Shown here: positions 58,401 through 64,000 of the stretch, one piece after another | How positions within the stretch are numbered: the first letter of the stretch is position 1 | How the letters are laid out: the number at the start of each line of letters is the position of its first letter | Assembly: GCA_018398805.1 (NCBI GenBank) | Contig: JAGFBZ010002264.1 | Span: forward strand, 112,226 to 176,225 | Origin: Hirundichthys speculiger | Taxonomy: Eukaryota; Chordata; Actinopteri; Beloniformes; Exocoetidae | Direction: 5' to 3' | Length of the DNA: 64,000 bases | Position numbers and translations under genes: made by a program | The notes under the pieces: model-generated | What the model was told of the DNA's origin: nothing | Seen by the model: the letters and a program-made list of their open reading frames with translations, nothing else | The model's database searches: none

Positions 58401-61400
58401 GGACTATCGTCTCTGCGGGACTATCGTCTCTACGGGACTATCATCTCTCCGGGACTATCATCTCTCCGGGACTATCATCTCTCCGGGACTATCATCTCTC
58501 CGGGACTATCATCTCTACGGGACTATCATCTCTCCGGGACTATCATCTCTCCGGGACTATCATCTCTACGGGACTATCATCTCTCCGGGACTATCATCTC
58601 TACCGGACTATCATCTCTACGGGACTATCATCTCTACTGGACTATCATCTCTACGGGACTATCATCTCTCCGGGACTATCATCTCTCCTGGACTATCATC
58701 TCTACGGGACTATCATCTCTACGGACTATCTCTCTGGGGACTATCATCTCTCCTGGACTTCATCTGTATCGGGACTATCATCTCTACGGGACTATCATCT
58801 CTACGGGACTATCATCTCTACTGGACTATCATCTCTACGGGACTATCATCTCTACTGGACTATCATCTCTACTGGACTATATCATCTCCTACGGGACTAT
58901 CATCTCTACGGGACTATCTACTGGGACTATCATCTCTACGGGACTATCGTCTCTACGGGACTATCGTCTCTACGGGACTATCGTCTCTACTGGACTATCG
59001 TCTCTGCGGGACTATCATCTCTACGGGACTATCATCTCTCCGGGACTATCATCTCTACGGGACTATCATCTCTCCGGGACTATCATCTCTACGGGACTAT
59101 CATCTCTCCGGGACTATCATCTCTCCGGGACTATCATCTCTACGGGACTATCATCTCTCCGGGACTATCATCTCTACCGGACTATCATCTCTACCGGACT
59201 ATCATCTCTGCGGGACTATCATCTCTACGGGACTAACATCTCTACGGGACTATCATCTCTACGGGACTATCATCTCTCCTGGACTATCATCTCATCTCTA
59301 CGGGACTATCATCCCTACGGGACTATCATCCCTACGGGACTATCGTCTCTACGGGACTATCGTCTCTACTGGACTATCGTCTCTACGGGACTATCGTCTC
59401 TACGGGACTATCATCTCTACTGGACTATCATCTCTGCAGGACTGTCTCTTTGAACCCCAGGGAGGTCGGGGGGCTTTCTCCTAGAAAACACTGACACCTG
59501 TCTGTCTGAACGGGTCGCTGTGGTTCTGTTACCTGGGATCGAACCTCCACACCACGTAGCCGAGCCTCTTCAGATGCCCAAACACCTTCAAGACGAGGAA
59601 GAGCCATTAAGACCGGCGCGTTCGGGCTTCAGAACGTACGGTGTCGACTAACGAACGCACCTGGTACTGTTGGAGGCTCACGGCGTCCGAGGAGAGAAAC
59701 TTCTCGTACCCGTCCTGGATGGAGAGAGGCAGGTCCTGATGGAAGACCTGCAGGCTGCCCTGTTCACATATTACATCCACCATCAGGGACGTCACACGCT
59801 AATGATGCGTGACAACGAACGCGGTTCTTCAGCAGTTAAAATAAATAGAACTGAATAAACAGATTTAATTAAGTGGCTTCGTTTGCTGAACCTGACCAAC
59901 AGGTTTTTTTTTGTTTTTTAATCTGGCACTCACACACTCCATCAAGTAGAGAGCCTCTTCTGGGAGGAGATGCTGCTTGCCGTTTGCAGAAAAGCCCATC
60001 GTCTGCCAGAACTTCCCCTACGTCGGGGAGGAAAAATATACATAATGAATGGCTAAACGACAGAGTTTGGTTCGAGGTTAGTTTCCTACTTGGTTTGTCG
60101 CTGTCAAGGGTTTTCTTTAGGGATGCACGTTAACTGTTTTTTTAAACCGATAACACACACATATACTTAAGATCATTACATCAATACTATGAACAAAATC
60201 AAAAGCTATCAAACACACCTATTTGATATCTCACATTAACTTAAATAAGGTTCATTACTGACTGATATAAAAATAAAGGCTCCTTGAACTGATGGAAATA
60301 CATGCATCAGAATTACTAACTGAAAAAATTCATTTCTCAATGACAATAAAAATAATGCACAGGTCATAATGTACTGACACAAGTTAGACTAGTCTGTGTA
60401 AATAAACTGAAAAAGTTCACTCCATAGTAACAAAGAAATTATGTTTAAAGGATTTTGGCTTGTGGTTCCATTCAAATGAATGCCTTTAATTAAAGTAAAT
60501 GAGGTTTAGTAGTTTTTTTTTAATGGAAGCTTTAGATGAGAGAGATGGAGAGGAGAGACTGCTGCTGGCTTGCGCACGTTAGCTCATGTTAGCTCACATT
60601 AGCGCGATTTCAAAACTCCATGGAAGTAATGGTTGTGTTTCAGGTGGCTGATCAGGTTTGACGTATTAAAGCTTGTGCTATTTTTCCCTCCTTCACTTGG
60701 AGCATTTGTCACGAATAACCAGCGAACTATCTTCCTCTGAAACTTTAACGAAGTTCTACACCATCGCCGCCATGTTTGTTTGTTTTTATCAGCGCACTGT
60801 TCCGCAATGCTGCATCCAAGGTGTAAAGTAAATTCCTCCGTTCCCTCGTTTGCTAGTCGTTATTTCAGCCTTTTCTATTTTTTATGTGTAACATGTGGGA
60901 AAATACTGCGAATATCAATTCAAGTCAGCAACTACCAAAATTATGACCGAGTTAACGAGTTGTTTTCTGGCATGAGGGGGTATTCTTGATTTTCCTTACT
61001 GAGAAATCGTTTTTCTGATTATGCCGACGTCACTTGAACATAACTTTCAAGGCTCAGAGGGAGCGAGACACTGCTGTGTTGACAAAAATATATATGTTAT
61101 CGGGGCTATTCGTCGTGATATCGGACTTATCAGGATGACGTCATAATTTCCTGTTATCGGCCCGATAGACATCATGCATCCCTAGTTTTGTTGCACTTAC
61201 AGTAATGATCACAGTTACTCTCAGCACTCAAACGTTTTCTGAAATCCTTGCGTGTGTTTATGCACTCGGTGAATAAAGGTGGTTCTGACTGCAAAAATGA
61301 TCACAAATGAGTCCAAACTCATTTGGAGCCACCCACCATGCATGACACAAAGAGAGGCCCAACAGCGATAAAGCCTGAGGACACGTTGGACATGAAGGAA

Positions 61401-62848
61401 CCTCAAAATGACTCAAACTCTCAGAGGTCTCTGCGGGGCTAAACTGGTTTACAGCCAGGTAAAGTGATGTAGCTGGGTCCTTATTGGCTTTTGAACCCTA
61501 CAAACCCAGCAGGGGTTTCTCAGGAGCTCAGGACAGACTAAACCATCCTCTCGCTCTCTCTGAGCCTCTCTCTGCCTCCGGTGACCCGTCTGGACCACAG
61601 CTCTCATGCCGAGGGTCTGAACTACAACAGGTGACCGGTATCGGTCAGAGGTTTCTGATGTTTACTCACAGCTGGAGACTGGAGCTCCACGATCCGCTCA
61701 GCTGGAATCCACGTGGCTTTTACGATGTTTCCTCTGCAGAGAAACAAACCACAAAGACTTATTTCTGGTCCTGGAGCTCCATCGCACTTTTGTTTCCACC
61801 TTCCTGAGCAGGGTTTGTGTTTGTGTTGTGTAGTGGGACAGATTACGGGGAGGTTTTGGTCGGTGAGGACGAACCCCACGTCTACTCACAGCCTCTCCAC
61901 CCGCTCCTCTGATATCAGGCTCCAGTGTTCGTCCAGACTCTGCTCCAGCCGCCGTCTCTGCTCGTCCGAGTCGCTGGGGAAGAAATCCTTTGCCCTCTGA
62001 CGGGGATTTTATGGCTCCTGGAGCGCGCTGCGAACAGCTCACAGGGACTGTGAAAGGAAAGGAAGACGGCAGAGATGTGTCACTTTATCGCTTTACCAGC
62101 AAAGAACGGAGAGAGTCTTCAGGTTTGGTTTGTCTCTAATATAGGAAGCACAAGAACCAATATGATGTTTGCAAGATTATAAACACGGAAATTTACAGCT
62201 TGTTGCATATTCAACTGCCTTGGCATGCATTTTTATTTGTGAGAGACTACTTGTGAAGCATGAATTAATAGCTCATATGGTCACAAGATGATGATTCATT
62301 ACTAAGGAACGCCGCCCAAACTGGTTTTATCAGGTGTGAAAACAGTCAACACAACCAGTCTCTGTCCCTGGGAAATAAACACCTTCATTAACTGCGTCCC
62401 ATAGAAATCACCATTTAATAAACTTTAAAAATCATTTTTCTGCATTTAATTCAGCCTGTTTTCACTAAAACATCCAGCAGAGGGCGACAGAGAGCCAAAC
62501 ACAACTAGAAATCAACTCCTGGAAGAAGAGGCCGTTTCTGCCTCCGAAAAGAGCCGCGGCCGCGACTGCACGTGTGTTTCTGTGCGCTCCGGTCCCAGTT
62601 GGACCAGTTTCACACACAGGTCCGAACCCAGATGACAGTTACTGAGCCCTGAATGGGCTCAACTCCCACCATGTGAACCTCACAGCAAAAAACACGTGTC
62701 GCAAAACAGCTGCCGGCGGAGGAAAGGCGAGGCAGAAGTTAAGTCGCGCTGATTTAACTCACGGGTGAACGCAGATAGAGCTCAAAACAAACCTCAGTAT
62801 TTCACTGTAGAACTTCCCTCCGGTGTCGCTCTTGTTTTGGTCCGCCAT
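52413..62848 (-). CDS. tsen54: tRNA-splicing endonuclease subunit Sen54, complete 11-exon gene
   Basis: Structural subunit of the nuclear TSEN complex that excises introns from pre-tRNA. Exons (minus): 62848-62793 ([18 protein letters not shown]), 62047-61890 ([13 protein letters not shown]), 61733-61670 ([20 protein letters not shown]), 60017-59934 ([20 protein letters not shown]), 59759-59661, 59585-59533 ([17 protein letters not shown]), 56314-55885 (acidic linker, then [12 protein letters not shown]), 54643-54508, 54427-54367, 52878-52765 ([14 protein letters not shown]), 52562-52413 ([19 protein letters not shown]). Phases join throughout and all junctions are GT-AG; predicted length about 468 residues against about 526 in human. 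Two single-base losses break the frame: in the A-run at 61989-61991 and the C-run at 52497-52499. As the rest is well conserved, these look like base-call errors. Introns hold four transposons or minisatellites. Confidence 0.94.
53190..53784. mobile_element. MITE with ACCGTATTGGCCCGAATATA ends
   Basis: The 22-bp left end recurs inverted at the right end with one mismatch (CCTATATTCGGGCCAGTACGG). About 595 bp, with internal GTCTTATAATC words near each end. Lies in tsen54 intron 9. No clear target duplication. Confidence 0.75.
53958..54010 (+). other. tRNA-like sequence (SINE head or tRNA pseudogene)
   Basis: An A-box-like TGGCTCAGCAG (53963) and a perfect B box GGTTCGAATCC (53991) are only 28 nt apart, versus about 44 in a real tRNA. 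The anticodon arm is missing, so it cannot make a tRNA. Lies in tsen54 intron 9. Confidence 0.55.
54695..55798. mobile_element. Non-autonomous hAT-like element, GCGATTAATCGCGATTAA family, copy 3
   Basis: Collinear with 25803-26903 over its length, including CATGTGTTCACTGTCCTGCT and CATCTAGTGGCACAGATGTG. The left terminus is degraded (TCTAGGGCAAATT). It fills most of tsen54 intron 7. Confidence 0.82.
56578..59445. repeat. 17-bp minisatellite (CTATCATCTCTACGGGA)n, about 169 units
   Basis: About 2.87 kb of 17-bp units fills nearly all of tsen54 intron 6. Variant letters cluster (ACGGG, CCGGG, ACCGG, ACTGG; ATC or GTC), giving higher-order blocks, such as the GTCTC runs at 57360-57530, 57645-57740 and 58318-58440. 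Because 17 is not a multiple of 3 and the unit has no stop in any plus frame, a single 897-codon open frame exists with a 17-residue period. It is an artefact. Confidence 0.95.
60118..61184. mobile_element. Non-autonomous hAT element (TAGGGATGCACG ends), copy 3
   Basis: Starts TAGGGATGCACGTTAAC and ends ATGCATCCCTA. Flanking octamers GTTTTCTT (60110-60117) and GTTTTGTT (61185-61192) differ at one base. Homologous to 9655-10746 with a few internal deletions. In tsen54 intron 3. Confidence 0.88.
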
Positions 62849-63109
62849 GACTGCCCGACTACCAGCTGCTGCTGCAGCTGTTATCCGCAGGGTCCTAATG
62901 TCCGTCGGGTCAAACAACTTTTAAGAAGCACCGTCGGCAGAGGGCGCTAAAGTGTTTGACTTACAGTTGCTGTAAACCCCAATTATTTAATATTGTATGT
63001 AAACACAGGTAATATTAAAAGCACAAACATAGGTAATCTTTTGTCATCCAGTACATCAAAAATCTCTTCTTTGGTCCTCCTCTAGGCCTCCTGCCTGGCA
63101 GTTCCAAAG
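62849..63109. other. tsen54 upstream region
   Basis: Contains the presumed tsen54 5' UTR and promoter just above the CCGCCATG context of the start. No TATA box or strong known motif was identified. Confidence 0.4.
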
Positions 63110-63450
63110 TCATAATCTTTCTACCGATATATTCACCCTTCCTCCTCTGTTCATGTCCAGCATCTCCAGCCTCTCTGACTCTCTCTCCAAGACATCTAAC
63201 ATGTACTCATTCCTCATCTTATCCATCCTCGTCATCCGGGAAAACACAGATCTGTCTCTATGGGTCTCATGGGGTCTTCTCAGTTCCTCGATCCGAAGGT
63301 CCCTCTGCTGTCCCAGGACCTCCTCATTCTCAGCCTTCAGTTTCTCCAGATGTTTCTGAGTCTCATTCTGAGAGATTAGGAGCTCCAGTATCTCCTGCAG
63401 GTAGGCCGGGTGAATAAAGCAGCATACAGTGACAGCAACAGCATGAATAC
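63110..63450 (-). pseudogene. LINE-like coding remnant with coiled-coil stretch
   Basis: A minus-strand frame gives LQEILELLISQNETQKHLEK, a charged coiled-coil-like run, then MRNEYMLDVLERESERLEML and NISVERL before a stop; just past the stop the frame continues DFGTARQEA. The last part resembles the C-terminal tail found on some fish LINE-encoded proteins, but the coiled-coil part is unexplained. It could instead be a last exon of a gene to the right. Function unknown. Confidence 0.35.
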
Positions 63451-63580
63451 GCTGTTTTGAAAATAGAAAAGGGAGTGCAGTGTGCACTGAAGTGACACGG
63501 TTTCTTGCATACATTATATTTAAATCTACCTGTACTAAAGCGTAGAGAGAAAAAACACGTCAAGCAGCTCAATGCACACA

Positions 63581-63651
63581 GGCACGGACGGGGTTCGAAC
63601 CCGCGATCTTCGGTTTACGAGACCGACGCCTTACCACTTGGCCACCGCGCC
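63581..63651 (-). tRNA. tRNA-Thr (anticodon CGU)
   Basis: The minus strand reads GGCGCGGTGGCCAAGTGGT at its start and CCCCGTCCGTGCC at its end. It folds as a full cloverleaf: acceptor GGCGCGG/CCGTGCC (one G-U), D arm, anticodon stem TCGGT/ACCGA with loop CTCGTAA (anticodon CGT, decoding ACG), and T arm GCGGG/CCCGT with TTCGAAC. A T6 run for Pol III termination lies 25 nt downstream (plus-strand A run 63550-63555). It closely matches vertebrate tRNA-Thr-CGT from memory. Confidence 0.95.
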
Positions 63652-64000
63652 TGATAGCGTAGCTGAGCCGCCACACCTTATTTTGTCACTGGATAAGTGT
63701 ATGTATATCATTATTTTCTATGTGCATGTGGGTGGATTTTTCAGTTGCTACGATGTAGAAATACGGGTGTCATAAATGATAATAGAAGAGTTAAAAGTTT
63801 ATACAGTCTATGGATTAAGTCCACGTTGTTGGGACTATATTGCAAACCCATAAAACTCGAAACGCTTATTGGAAAAATTCCCTGATATCCCCGAATGTCT
63901 GCTTAGATTTTCATTAACGATTAGGAAAAGACGTGTGGAATAACGTCAAAGCAGAATTGGAACAAACGGCGAAATCCTAAAAATAACGAGAGGGGAGGGG
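63652..64000. other. Window end, no feature recognised
   Basis: A/T-rich unique sequence with no supported gene. Confidence 0.5.

Noticed and set aside
56543..59236. 897-codon plus-strand open frame with a 17-residue period
   Set aside because: It is a 17-bp minisatellite lying within tsen54 intron 6 on the opposite strand; the openness follows from the unit lacking stops in any frame.
61890..61996. Alternative shorter tsen54 exon 2 using an AG at 61997
   Set aside because: The true acceptor at 62047 restores conserved ELFAARSRS and its phase fits exon 1; the downstream AG only seemed needed because of a one-base loss.

Overview
The window reads as a nuclear chromosome segment of a ray-finned (teleost-type) fish. 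It has vertebrate genes split into short exons with GT-AG introns. About half of the sequence is repeats of kinds common in fish: hAT elements, Tigger/pogo and Tc1/mariner MITEs, L2-like LINEs, minisatellites and microsatellites. I see nothing prokaryotic, no CRISPR array and no recognisable endogenous retrovirus. All gene names rest on reading exon translations and comparing them with remembered family features; no search was run.

Layout. (1) 1-16.5 kb, minus strand: the 5' half of tmem104, a putative amino-acid/auxin-permease-like membrane protein. Five coding exons and a likely non-coding first exon are present; the remaining exons lie left of the window. Its introns hold hAT and Tc1-type elements, including a three-level nest at 11.8-13.8 kb. 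(2) 16.8-20.9 kb: intergenic repeats, with an L2-like LINE and a hAT element that contains another LINE. (3) 21.0-27.2 kb (+) and 34.0-29.8 kb (-): two convergent paralogous Cys-loop receptor genes resembling 5-HT3 receptor subunits, with matching exon structure and a shared TTTAAAAG promoter box, separated by a 1.5-kb minisatellite. (4) 34.1-42.8 kb: stacked transposons, including a TTAA-flanked element and 720-bp tandem units. (5) 47.7-42.9 kb (-): an unrecognised intronless gene with about 48 copies of a 15-residue repeat and a duplicated C-terminal module. (6) 48-52.3 kb: transposon relics, including a hAT element whose transposase gene carries a 46-bp hairpin flanked by an 8-bp direct repeat. 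(7) 62.8-52.4 kb (-): a complete 11-exon tsen54 (tRNA-splicing endonuclease subunit), with a 2.9-kb 17-bp-unit minisatellite in intron 6. (8) 63.6 kb (-): an intact tRNA-Thr(CGU) gene.

tmem104 and tsen54 both lie on human 17q25.1, which fits conserved vertebrate linkage. tsen54, a tRNA-splicing factor, and the tRNA gene are neighbours, but no functional link follows. Several otherwise conserved exons carry single-base indels, some in homopolymer runs. This may mean residual assembly error, or that receptor gene 1 is decaying; the sequence alone cannot decide.
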